Origin: QQUD01 sp039029915
GTDB lineage: Bacteria; Chloroflexota; Anaerolineae; Promineifilales; Promineifilaceae
DNA: 10,041 nt
NCBI GenBank assembly: GCA_039029915.1
Contig: JBCCFD010000289.1
Location: forward strand, 1-10,041
Reading direction: 5' to 3'
Within the stretch, counting starts at the first letter, position 1. Every line of letters starts with the position of its first letter. The notes beneath the pieces were generated by a model. It worked only from the letters and a program-made list of their open reading frames with translations, was not told the origin of the DNA and did not search any database. The translations under genes and the position numbers were made by a program. Shown one piece after another: positions 1-6,981 of this stretch.

Positions 1-110
1 CAGCCATCATTGACTCCATCCGAGATGAGGCCGATTCCACAGCTCCTTTGGCTCCAGCCGTGCCTGACTCTTTTAACTTGCCCCTGTCCCGGTTGGAAAA
101 GGAGTGCTTC
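1..110 (+). repeat. Left arm of a 110-bp inverted repeat (copy 1)
   Basis: This arm pairs without gaps with the reverse complement of 147-256. By hand I count about nine mismatches in 110 positions, four of them clustered at 71-74. Landmarks are TTTGGCTCCAGCCGTGCCTG in the middle and GGTTGGAAAAGGAGTG near its right end. The arm may continue beyond the left edge of the window. The 36-base loop (111-146) carries a small 5-bp hairpin at its tip (112-124, ACAAC/GTTGT). Confidence 0.9.
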
Positions 111-170
111 AACAACTCGGTTGTCATCGATGAAACTGGAATTGGTGAAACACTCCTTTTCCAACTGTGA
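3..170 (+). CDS. Possible 3' end of an unidentified gene (5' partial), embedded in an inverted repeat
   Basis: Reading from base 3, a frame stays open for 55 codons and stops at TGA 168-170. The peptide begins AIIDSIRDEADSTAPLAPAV, later has LSRLEKECF, and ends GETLLFQL. I do not recognise it. The composition is protein-like, and the third repeat copy at 270-338 lies in the same frame and gives a similar peptide ending LSQLEKECFT. Against it being a gene, the sequence is part of a large inverted repeat, so the opposite strand is open in a matching frame too and encodes nearly the same peptide. The last eight codons come from the opposite arm of the hairpin, so any original C-terminus has been replaced. 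It could equally be a dispersed repeat that happens to be open. If it is a gene, it converges on the lipoprotein gene to its right. Confidence 0.3.
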   Translation, partial: AIIDSIRDEADSTAPLAPAVPDSFNLPLSRLEKECFNNSVVIDETGIGETLLFQL

Positions 171-256
171 CAGGGGCAAGTTCTGGGAGTCAGGCACGGC
201 TGGAGCCAAAGGAGCTGTGGAATCCGCCTCATCTTGGATGGAGTCAATGATGGCTG
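147..256 (-). repeat. Right arm of the 110-bp inverted repeat (copy 2)
   Basis: Reverse complement of copy 1 with no insertions or deletions. As single-stranded DNA or RNA this forms one of the longest hairpins expected in a bacterial intergenic region. It is closer in sequence to copy 3 (one mismatch over about 69 bp) than to copy 1. This suggests copies 2 and 3 arose from each other or from the same source more recently, or that copy 1 has drifted. Confidence 0.9.
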
Positions 257-263
257 GAGTGGG

Positions 264-338
264 ACAGCCCCTTTGGCTCCAGCCGTGCCTGACTCCCAGA
301 ATTTGCCCCTGTCACAGTTGGAAAAGGAGTGTTTCACA
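264..338 (+). repeat. Third, shorter copy of the same repeat (copy 3)
   Basis: Direct orientation relative to copy 1, covering only its right two thirds (from ACAGC onward). It is inverted relative to copy 2, from which it is separated by 7 bases, so copy 2 can pair with either neighbour. Its right end overlaps the TGA stop codon (334-336) of the minus-strand lipoprotein gene. Confidence 0.85.
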
Positions 339-2835
339 TAAGCACATAAACTATATTTTCATAAATCGCAGGGGCAGAATGAACGACACCAGGTAACTCA
401 ATCGCTGCAAGAGATGATGATTCGGTCGAGTCTCGTGGGGAAATGGCCTCAATAGATAATTGAGACCCGCCCCCCTGAACAAGCCACCGTTCTGAAAGCA
501 CAAAATAAGGCTCTGCTGTGCCAGAATAGGAAGTTTCTTGCTTCAAAATAGGTTGAATAGGGTTGGCAATATCATAGACAAAGATTGCATTCTTTGAGCG
601 ACCCACCATCAGCTCATCCTGCACAACCAGTTCAAGCAAACTGTTGCCAAGGTCAATCTGCTCAACTTTTGTGACAACGGGCAGCGATGATAAATCGAGT
701 ATGGTGAGTTTATTGTCACGGTCAGCAATGTAGGCCCACTGCCCTTTATTGGCAATCGCTGTCGTTGACACACCTGTCATAAAATCCTGAATTTGCGTTG
801 TCCCGATTGAAATAGCCCCCATTGTGAGCGCTTCATTGGCCAGAGATAGGTTATCGAGGATAAAGGGAGTCAGATCAAGCGTCCTTTCCCCCGATTTGGC
901 AAATTCACTGTAGGTTAAAATGCCAGCCGAATCTATTGATTTAAAATCAGCAGGTATTCCTAAAAACTGAGAGTGGATCATTCTGGGTTTCAAAAGGTTA
1001 GAAATATCAAACAAAACAATCCCACTCTGGCACGGAAAAGTGGCGTCTCCATACAAACAGCTTGGGTCATGATACCAACTCACCGTCAATAAATCACCAA
1101 TCATTATAAAGTCATTGATAAATTGGCTAATTGACTCATCATCAGGCACAATAAGTCCATCTGAATCGTTTTCTATTTGTTGGGCTGTCATTTGATGGAT
1201 TTGTTGTAGTGGGTGATCTTCTGTCATTTCAACTGGCTCAAATTCAGCCCCATTTAGCACAACAAAGCTCAAGCTCGTTCTATAAAATCCACTGATTACA
1301 AATAGAACACCATCTCGCATGGCCATATGATGAAGCAGCCCATTGACTTGATTTATCACAACGGGCTGAATAGGTGTCGACACATCCAACACAAAAATAT
1401 CGCCTGATTCAAACTCAAGCGTGGAAAGAACGGCCGTTTCACCAAAAACGACCATTTCGTTTATACGGCCGTTGAACTGCTGACGATTTACCAAAATGGG
1501 AACCTGCAGATCAGAAACATCATAAATCAACAAATCAATGTGGTTTTTGACATACAGAATATTGTCGATTTGTGCCAAAATTTGTGGGTTTCCACCCAGC
1601 TGACCTTGATAGACAAATTGAGCGTCAAAAGCAGGCGCGACATCTTGCGCCTCAAAATTCTCTTTTTCATCTTCTGCTCGCGCTATCATTTCAGCTCGGG
1701 GAGCAAAACCCGTTATTAATTGGATATCGGGATACATCCCCCACAAATGACCCTGATGCCATTCAATTTGAGCGGCCGATTGGGCAGGCAAAACAATTTC
1801 ATCAACTAGCCACCGATTGGCATTCCAACCATCATCCTGCGTCTTTTCAAAGTAGGTGACTGAAATATATTGGGCCGTTTCATCTTCTGACAGAACGTAA
1901 ATTAAAGAATCACCAAAGGCTAAATCAATAACGTTACCGGGAAAATAATCAAAATTGGTATCCCATAAGCCACCAATCGCATATCCACCCCAAGCAATAT
2001 ACTCACGCAAACCACGAGCCCCTGCGCCCCCATAAATAATATTTTCAACAGCAAGCAGCGTATTGATTGTCCCGGGCTCAGGTTGATGCCAAGCAGGATT
2101 TGGGGCAGATTCAAACCCAACTGCTTCAAATTGAGCAGGATTATTGGGGATCAAATATCCATAAATTCCTTGACCCGCAACGGCCAGATTTAAAGCTCGA
2201 CTATTACGCTGATCATTCAAACTCATTCTGGTTTCCAAAATGTCGAGAACAGGCTCTGTAAATGGAATCGTGGCTTCTAGCGCCAACATTTCATTTACAA
2301 TCTGCACTTCGACGCCATGAACCACCGCATAGAGGAATTCTTCACCAGCGTGAAGCATCGATATTGGCATCAAGTGACCTGTCTCATAAATAGCTTCTTC
2401 AAGCAAGGGGTTTGCTGGATCTTGGAGATTTATGCGGCGTATACAATTTTGCTCGCAGCTTACAACAAAGGCTGTATTTTGATACACAGCCATACTGAAG
2501 GCAGGAATAGAGAGATGAGCAACGGCCGTATTTTCCGTCATATTGTCTAATTCACGCACCATGAAGCCATTTTGGCCTGCTCCTATTAGGCCAAACTCTT
2601 CATAAAATGCATATTCGATGTTCACCTGATTAGGAACTTGCGGGTTGGTTGGAACGGCCGTTTCATCAGCCACTTCTACATCTTCAATTGAAACATTATT
2701 GGGAGATGATGTTGGCACATCAGCAGCAATCGAAGGGGTCACTTCAATTACAGATGGACCATCAGATACATCTTGGCATCCGAGAATCATCACCCCTGCG
2801 ATCAACAAAATTAGTGTGCCAGCGCTTCTCCACAT
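334..2835 (-). CDS. Secreted lipoprotein with LVIVP-repeat beta-propeller
   Basis: This 833-residue protein is probably lipid-anchored outside the cytoplasmic membrane. The ATG at 2835 is chosen because AGGAG lies 8 bases upstream and because it gives a compact signal peptide, MWRSAGTLILLIAGVMILGC, whose lipobox cysteine is residue 20. An upstream in-frame start would add 16 residues and spoil this signal. After a Ser/Thr/Pro/Val-rich linker (about 20-75), the chain shows repeated blades ending in a D-[VI]-S/A-x-x-x-x-P pattern. Examples are INLQDPANP (about 135), IYDVSDLQVP (about 438), FVLDVSTPIQP (about 481), VLFDISNLLKP (about 607), ILDLSSLPVV (about 712) and FVYDIANPIQP (about 752). This pattern is the LVIVP repeat, a propeller-forming unit in bacterial surface proteins with no assigned catalytic role. 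No enzymatic motif is visible, so a binding or scaffold function is inferred. The stop codon overlaps a repeat copy. Confidence 0.88.
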   Translation of the reverse strand: MWRSAGTLILLIAGVMILGCQDVSDGPSVIEVTPSIAADVPTSSPNNVSIEDVEVADETAVPTNPQVPNQVNIEYAFYEEFGLIGAGQNGFMVRELDNMTENTAVAHLSIPAFSMAVYQNTAFVVSCEQNCIRRINLQDPANPLLEEAIYETGHLMPISMLHAGEEFLYAVVHGVEVQIVNEMLALEATIPFTEPVLDILETRMSLNDQRNSRALNLAVAGQGIYGYLIPNNPAQFEAVGFESAPNPAWHQPEPGTINTLLAVENIIYGGAGARGLREYIAWGGYAIGGLWDTNFDYFPGNVIDLAFGDSLIYVLSEDETAQYISVTYFEKTQDDGWNANRWLVDEIVLPAQSAAQIEWHQGHLWGMYPDIQLITGFAPRAEMIARAEDEKENFEAQDVAPAFDAQFVYQGQLGGNPQILAQIDNILYVKNHIDLLIYDVSDLQVPILVNRQQFNGRINEMVVFGETAVLSTLEFESGDIFVLDVSTPIQPVVINQVNGLLHHMAMRDGVLFVISGFYRTSLSFVVLNGAEFEPVEMTEDHPLQQIHQMTAQQIENDSDGLIVPDDESISQFINDFIMIGDLLTVSWYHDPSCLYGDATFPCQSGIVLFDISNLLKPRMIHSQFLGIPADFKSIDSAGILTYSEFAKSGERTLDLTPFILDNLSLANEALTMGAISIGTTQIQDFMTGVSTTAIANKGQWAYIADRDNKLTILDLSSLPVVTKVEQIDLGNSLLELVVQDELMVGRSKNAIFVYDIANPIQPILKQETSYSGTAEPYFVLSERWLVQGGGSQLSIEAISPRDSTESSSLAAIELPGVVHSAPAIYENIVYVLM

Positions 2836-3055
2836 TTCCCATACTCCTGAATTATTTTCACAAACAACACAATATTGGAACAAATCAAAGATTTGTGCCC
2901 TATTTTTAATTGTTTTGGTTATCTATAACTCAACGGGGGTTTATTGATTTTTGTACAGTTAGCCTACGGTGCGGATTGAAACTAGATAGCCATGACAGGT
3001 TTTCTCTAAGACTGTACAAATTAAATAAGTGCAACCTGTCATGTTGAGCCATGCG
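2836..3055. other. Gap of 220 bp with two interleaved inverted repeats
   Basis: No gene is visible. Arm A (2950-2959, TTTGTACAGT) pairs with A' (3011-3020, ACTGTACAAA), and arm B (2991-3001, CATGACAGGTT) pairs with B' (3033-3043). Both matches are perfect, 10 and 11 bp. The order A-B-A'-B' means both stems cannot form as a simple nested fold; together they would form a pseudoknot or act as alternatives. The B stem lies just after the stop codon of the phosphoesterase gene and could help end its transcript. A separate 7-bp hairpin (2880-2896, ACAAATC/GATTTGT, 3-base loop) lies about 45 bases upstream of the lipoprotein start. Confidence 0.6.
2844..2848 (-). promoter_or_regulatory. Ribosome binding site deciding the lipoprotein start
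   Basis: On the minus strand this reads AGGAG, 8 bases from the ATG at 2835. It supports that start over the in-frame start at 2883. Confidence 0.75.
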
Positions 3056-3658
3056 CTATAGCTCATAAATAATGCCATTTGGACCGGCGTTGATGACGGC
3101 CGTTTTCCCCACCATCTCTTGCTTACCAGCACTGGCATGAATATGCCCACACACTACGAGTCTCGGCTGTTTGGCCTCAACATATGTGCGAATAGCACGA
3201 CTGCCTAACTGACGCCCACTCGAAGACACATCGACAGCCCCAAACGGTGGGGAATGGCTCACCAGTACGTCACACCCATCGCCAGCACTAGCTAACAGCT
3301 GGCTTGCTTCCTCATCTGAGAAATCATAGCTCCACGACCCAAATGGCGTCACGGGAATGCCGCCCCCTAACCCCGCAAAGGTCAATCCATCAATCGTCAC
3401 GCTTGACCCATGCAGCACATGCGCCCCTTGCCACCTGCCACATGCCGCCTGTAACTCTTCAAAAGATTCACTATTGCCGGGGACGAGAACGGCCGTTTTG
3501 CCCGTCTGCTTCAAAATATCAATCGTGATCTCAATGCCGCGCCGCACAGTGGCAAAATCCCCTGCCCCCACCAGCACATCCACAGCCGCCGCCATCTCAA
3601 CCAACCGCATTGCTGCAGATTGACTATTGTGCAAATCGCTAAATAGTAAAAGTTTCAT
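3056..3658 (-). CDS. Calcineurin-like metallophosphoesterase
   Basis: A 200-residue cytoplasmic protein with the two-metal phosphoesterase core, presumably hydrolysing a phosphomono- or diester; the substrate cannot be told from sequence. Metal-binding motifs appear in the usual order: D8 and H10 in FSDLH, D34 in GAGD, N62 in PGNSE, H135 in SHSPP, and H172/H174 in CGHIH. The length matches the small single-domain members. The motif usually written GNH(D/E) is GNSE here, with Ser in place of the His that acts as proton donor in many relatives, though smaller subfamilies vary at this place. The start codon overlaps no other gene; GGAG lies only 2 bases before the ATG, a tight spacing. It follows the small membrane protein gene by 43 bases on the same strand, so the two may be co-transcribed. 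Both KTAV sites in the protein are encoded by the ACGGCCGT palindrome. Confidence 0.88.
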   Translation of the reverse strand: MKLLLFSDLHNSQSAAMRLVEMAAAVDVLVGAGDFATVRRGIEITIDILKQTGKTAVLVPGNSESFEELQAACGRWQGAHVLHGSSVTIDGLTFAGLGGGIPVTPFGSWSYDFSDEEASQLLASAGDGCDVLVSHSPPFGAVDVSSSGRQLGSRAIRTYVEAKQPRLVVCGHIHASAGKQEMVGKTAVINAGPNGIIYEL

Positions 3659-3701
3659 AACTCCAGCATATCAGCAGAGGTGGATAAAGGGCAAGAAAGG
3701 T

Positions 3702-4172
3702 TTAGAATAAAGATAAAACAAGTGAGCTCACTATCAAATAAACAACAAAGGCAACGGCCGTGATACCTCCTGTGATGATAAACTTCATAGCACCACTTTG
3801 CTCAGACTGAAAAATTCTAGAGTTGGCAGCAAACGCAGCAGCACCAACCAAGCCACCAATCAAACCACCTAAAATAATAAGCGCCATAGGTAAAGCACTC
3901 CAAACAATCTCATACCATTTGAGCGGCTCAGTGACCGTAATCACTTCATCACCCACGACGAGTTGCGGCACGCCACCCATTGTTCCTAAGCCAGCTTTCC
4001 AGCTTGCCACAACCTCACTTCCATCATCTCGTCGCAGTGAGAATTGACCTCTTTTTGGACCAGCAGAAGCAGGTTGACCATTAACAAGTAGTTTAGGTCC
4101 ACTCATCATACCCGCTGATTCCACCACAATATTTTGACTTTCAAAACCGTTAATAGAAATTGGATATTGCAT
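3702..4172 (-). CDS. Small membrane protein with N-terminal beta-rich domain and two C-terminal helices, function unknown
   Basis: A 156-residue protein. Residues 1-80 look like a small beta-rich domain (GPKLLVNGQPA, RGQFSLRRDDGSEV, PQLVVGDEVITV). They are followed by two strongly hydrophobic segments, about 88-115 (glycine-rich, with GGLIGGLVGAAAFAAN) and 130-155. No signal peptide precedes the first domain, so that domain is probably cytoplasmic with a helical hairpin in the membrane. I know similar small proteins only as uncharacterised. The ATG at 4172 is supported by AGGAG 7 bases upstream. It is the first gene of a possible two-gene unit with the phosphoesterase and is transcribed divergently from the epimerase gene. 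Confidence 0.8.
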   Translation of the reverse strand: MQYPISINGFESQNIVVESAGMMSGPKLLVNGQPASAGPKRGQFSLRRDDGSEVVASWKAGLGTMGGVPQLVVGDEVITVTEPLKWYEIVWSALPMALIILGGLIGGLVGAAAFAANSRIFQSEQSGAMKFIITGGITAVAFVVYLIVSSLVLSLF

Positions 4173-4433
4173 ATTTGATCTCCTAAATGTTATTCATTCA
4201 GAATAAAATATAAGCGATCCTAAACCGATCAGAACCCTTGTTGGGACAGATGTACTCTCAATTCAGTTGCCCCATAATCCTATCTTTCTGTACACTTCTA
4301 TTGTTCCAAAAAGCATTTCAGCACCTCAGCCCATCAGCATTTCAGCCTACCAGCGAAATACTAAAAAGCTGACTCGCTGACCAGTTGACTAGCTAACTCG
4401 CTAATAAGCTGCATAAAACACAGGAAAACACCT
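4173..4433. other. Divergent intergenic region
   Basis: A 261-bp spacer between the divergently transcribed small membrane protein gene and the epimerase gene. It must hold promoters for both, but I see no convincing -35/-10 pair. The right half is the 8-bp-period repeat; the left half shows nothing further. Confidence 0.5.
4315..4415. repeat. Degenerate tandem repeat with 8-bp period
   Basis: Two blocks share an 8-base register. Block 1 (4315-4354) has five units ending in CAGC: ATTTCAGC, ACCTCAGC, CCATCAGC, ATTTCAGC, CTACCAGC. Block 2 (4368-4415) has six units: GCTGACTC, GCTGACCA, GTTGACTA, GCTAACTC, GCTAATAA, GCTGCATA. Between them lie 13 bases of non-matching sequence. The array ends 18 bases before the epimerase ATG, so it should be in the upstream or leader region of that gene. 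Confidence 0.65.
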
Positions 4434-5381
4434 ATGCGCATTCTCATCACCGGTTCTAGCGGACAAATTGGCACGAATCTTGGCTTACACTTGCAAAGTC
4501 AGGGGCACTACGTTTTTGGCATCGATAAACGGCCGAATACATGGACCAATGAAATTGAAACCCTGCATCAAGACCTCAGCACCAAATATAACTACTTCAA
4601 AAACGGCATTGGCTATACCGAATTCCCCCCTGACCTCGACTGTGTGGTTCACTTCGCTGCTCACGCCAAAGTGCATGAGCTTGTCGAACAGCCGGATAGG
4701 GCACTCGAAAATATCACCATGACCTACAACGTGCTAGAGTTCTGTCGCCACAACAATTTGCCCATCATCTTTAGCAGTTCCCGCGAAGTGTATGGAGACA
4801 TTCACCGGTACATCACCGAAGAATCATATGCTGACTTTGCCTTTACGGAGAGCCCGTACTCAGCTAGCAAAATCTCAGGCGAGGCACTGATCTATTCCTA
4901 TGCGCAATGTTATGGATTGAACTATCTGGTGTTTCGATTTAGCAATGTTTACGGCCGTTACGACAACGACCTCGAACGAATGGAGCGCGTGATTCCCCTC
5001 TTTATTCGCAAAATTGATAATGGAGAACCAATCACCGTTTTTGGACAAGACAAAGTGCTTGACTTCACCTATATTGACGACTGTGTCGCCGGAGTGGCCA
5101 ATGGCATTGACCTTCTTGTCAACGGCAAAGATGCCAATCACACCATCAACCTCGCTTATGGGCAGGGCAATAGCCTGGTAAACATGGCAAAATTTATCGG
5201 GGAAGCGCTCGGTAAAGCGCCAAATATGACGGTCGAACCCTCACGCGTTGGCGAAGTGACCCACTACGTGGCCAACATCGGCAAAGCCCGCGCCCTGCTT
5301 AACTACGAACCCACAACAACCCTGCAAGAGGGCATCCATAAGTCAGTGGCGTGGTCGCTTGATTGGTGGGGTAAGAGCTAG
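4434..5381 (+). CDS. NAD-dependent sugar epimerase/dehydratase (extended SDR family)
   Basis: A 315-residue cytoplasmic enzyme of the extended short-chain dehydrogenase family, close in style to UDP-glucose 4-epimerases and related nucleotide-sugar enzymes. The Rossmann motif GSSGQIG is at 7-13, and D31 after the second strand favours NAD over NADP. HFAAHA is at 73-78, SSSREVYG at 114-121 supplies the catalytic Ser/Thr region, and Y142xxxK146 (PYSASKISGE) is the catalytic pair. FRFSNVYGR at 167-175 and FTYIDD at 211-216 match the substrate-binding part. The exact sugar nucleotide cannot be assigned. The start is supported by AGGA 8 bases upstream. The gene stands alone on the + strand and converges on gnd across 100 bp, so it is not in an obvious sugar-biosynthesis operon within this window. 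Confidence 0.9.
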   Translation: MRILITGSSGQIGTNLGLHLQSQGHYVFGIDKRPNTWTNEIETLHQDLSTKYNYFKNGIGYTEFPPDLDCVVHFAAHAKVHELVEQPDRALENITMTYNVLEFCRHNNLPIIFSSSREVYGDIHRYITEESYADFAFTESPYSASKISGEALIYSYAQCYGLNYLVFRFSNVYGRYDNDLERMERVIPLFIRKIDNGEPITVFGQDKVLDFTYIDDCVAGVANGIDLLVNGKDANHTINLAYGQGNSLVNMAKFIGEALGKAPNMTVEPSRVGEVTHYVANIGKARALLNYEPTTTLQEGIHKSVAWSLDWWGKS

Positions 5382-5476
5382 AGTGTAGAGCTAGAGGGAG
5401 GCATCCTTGAACCATTTCTTGCGTTCAAAAGCCGGAAAAGCTGGCCTCTATCCTCTACACTCAGTCCTCTAGCTCT
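5374..5476. terminator. Inverted repeat between convergent genes, probable bidirectional terminator
   Basis: Inner arms GAGTGTAGAG (5381-5390) and CTCTACACTC (5453-5462) match perfectly over 10 bp. Outer arms AGAGCTAGAG (5374-5383) and CTCTAGCTCT (5467-5476) also match over 10 bp, overlapping the epimerase stop codon. A second AGAGCTAGAGG (5387-5397) can compete for the outer right arm. A small hairpin GCCGG-AAAA-CTGGC-like lies inside (about 5431-5445). No long T-run follows, so it is not a classical intrinsic terminator. Its place between two stop codons is the main argument. Confidence 0.5.
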
Positions 5477-5481
5477 AGCTG

Positions 5482-6933
5482 TTAAGCATCATAATTCGTC
5501 GACGTGACGTCTCCACCTTCGCCGGTCCAGTTGGTGTGGAAAATTTCGTCTTGAGGGCGATCGATGCGGCGGTAAGTGTGCGCACCAAAGTAGTCGCGCT
5601 GGGCTTGGATCATGTTGGCGGGCACGCGGGCGTGACGATACCCATCGTAAAAGGAAAGAGCGGCACCCAGAGCCGGAACCGGTACGCCAGCCGATACGGC
5701 CGTTGCTACGACCCGTCGCCAACCAGCCTGCGCTTCATGAACGGCCGTTTTAAAATAATCATCAAGCAGCAAATTCAACAGACCAGACTCTTTGTCATAC
5801 GCCTCTTTGATGTTGCCCAAGAAGGCTGAGCGGATAATACAGCCTTCCCGCCACATCAGCGCCACACTACCATAGTTCAAATCCCAGCTGTTATCATTTG
5901 ACGCCTCGCGCAGCAGCATAAACCCTTGGGCATACGAAATAATCTTGGCAGCATAGAGGGCGTCGCGCAAGTCATTCAAAAAGGGTTCTTTCTCGACGGC
6001 AGGCTGATCAGATGGTCCCACCAGCGATTCACTTGCCGTTACGCGCTCTTCTTTGAGCGCAGATAGGAAGCGGGCAAACACAGCTTCACTAATCAATGTC
6101 AGCGGTATGCCTTGCTCTAGGGCGTTAACGGCCGTCCACTTACCCGTCCCCTTTTGTCCCGCGGAATCCAAAATATAATCGATGGGAGCCTGCCCCTCTT
6201 CGTCCACATACGCCAAAATGTCCGTGGTGATTTCAATCAGGTAAGAGTCCAGCTTCCCTTTGTTCCATTCTGCAAAGACATCGCTCATCTCTTGGTTGCT
6301 CATGCCCAGCACTGATTTCATCAGGTGATAAACTTCACTGATCAGCTGCATATCCCCGTACTCAATGCCGTTATGCACCATCTTCACAAAGTGTCCAGCA
6401 CCATCTGGCCCAACCCAGTCACAGCACGGCGTCCCGTCTTCAACCTTAGCAGCGACTCCTTGAAAGATATCTTTAACATGAGGCCACGCTGCCACTGAGC
6501 CACCGGGCATAATTGAAGGGCCAAACCGAGCCCCTTCTTCACCGCCAGAGATACCGCTGCCAATAAAGTGAAGCCCTTTAGACTCCACAAACTGAGTCCG
6601 GCGAATGGAATCTTGATAGTTGGAATTCCCGCCGTCAATAATGATGTCCCCCTCTTCTAAAAGCGGGAGCAGCTGCTCAATCACCTTGTCAATCGCTCCC
6701 CCTGCTTTAATCATCATCATGACGCGGCGAGGGCGCTTGAGTTTACTCACCAACTCTTCGAGTGAGTGTGTGCCAATAACGGCCGTTCCCTGTGCTTCAT
6801 TTTCCAAAAACCGATCAACTTTACTGGTGGTTCGATTGTAAACCGCCACGGTAAAGCCATGATCATTCATATTTAAAACAAGGTTTTGCCCCATAACGGC
6901 CAAACCAATCAAACCAATGTCTGCTTGTGACAT
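5482..6933 (-). CDS. gnd: 6-phosphogluconate dehydrogenase, decarboxylating
   Basis: A 483-residue cytoplasmic enzyme that oxidises and decarboxylates 6-phosphogluconate to ribulose 5-phosphate, making NADPH in the oxidative pentose phosphate pathway. GLIGLAVMG (7-15) is the coenzyme-binding loop and NRTT (34-37) is the usual NADP-recognition segment. GGNSNY (101-106) and GISGGEEGARFGPSIMPGG (127-145) bind substrate. HFVKMVHNGIEYGDMQ (181-196) carries the catalytic Lys (184) and Glu (191). The C-terminal RRIDRPQDEIFHTNW contacts substrate from the partner subunit in the dimer. The length fits the long, homodimeric class rather than the short GndA/YqeC-like class. The ATG at 6933 is chosen because GGAGG lies 5 bases upstream; an in-frame TTG at 6945 overlaps that site and is unlikely. 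Four TAV tripeptides in the protein are encoded by ACGGCCGT. Confidence 0.97.
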   Translation of the reverse strand: MSQADIGLIGLAVMGQNLVLNMNDHGFTVAVYNRTTSKVDRFLENEAQGTAVIGTHSLEELVSKLKRPRRVMMMIKAGGAIDKVIEQLLPLLEEGDIIIDGGNSNYQDSIRRTQFVESKGLHFIGSGISGGEEGARFGPSIMPGGSVAAWPHVKDIFQGVAAKVEDGTPCCDWVGPDGAGHFVKMVHNGIEYGDMQLISEVYHLMKSVLGMSNQEMSDVFAEWNKGKLDSYLIEITTDILAYVDEEGQAPIDYILDSAGQKGTGKWTAVNALEQGIPLTLISEAVFARFLSALKEERVTASESLVGPSDQPAVEKEPFLNDLRDALYAAKIISYAQGFMLLREASNDNSWDLNYGSVALMWREGCIIRSAFLGNIKEAYDKESGLLNLLLDDYFKTAVHEAQAGWRRVVATAVSAGVPVPALGAALSFYDGYRHARVPANMIQAQRDYFGAHTYRRIDRPQDEIFHTNWTGEGGDVTSTNYDA

Positions 6934-6938
6934 GTTAT

Positions 6939-6943
6939 CCTCC
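6939..6943 (-). promoter_or_regulatory. Ribosome binding site of gnd
   Basis: Minus-strand GGAGG, 5 bases from the ATG at 6933. It rules out the upstream in-frame TTG that overlaps it. Confidence 0.85.
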
Positions 6944-6981
6944 AAAAGAAAACTTTCATTGTTTTACTAAGCTATGTTTCA

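Noticed and set aside
10..396. A 128-codon open frame on the + strand across the repeats.
   Set aside because: It crosses all three repeat copies and the hairpin loop, has low-complexity Trp/Cys/Pro-rich composition and no ribosome binding site. It is best explained as a by-product of the repeat.
2958..2982. A stretch ending GCGGATTGAAAC that resembles the 3' end of a CRISPR repeat.
   Set aside because: Only one copy is present, there is no second repeat at spacer distance, and no cas gene is in the window. The resemblance is limited to a short common ending.
6934..6945. Upstream in-frame TTG start for gnd (adding four residues).
   Set aside because: That TTG overlaps the GGAGG ribosome binding site that serves the ATG at 6933.
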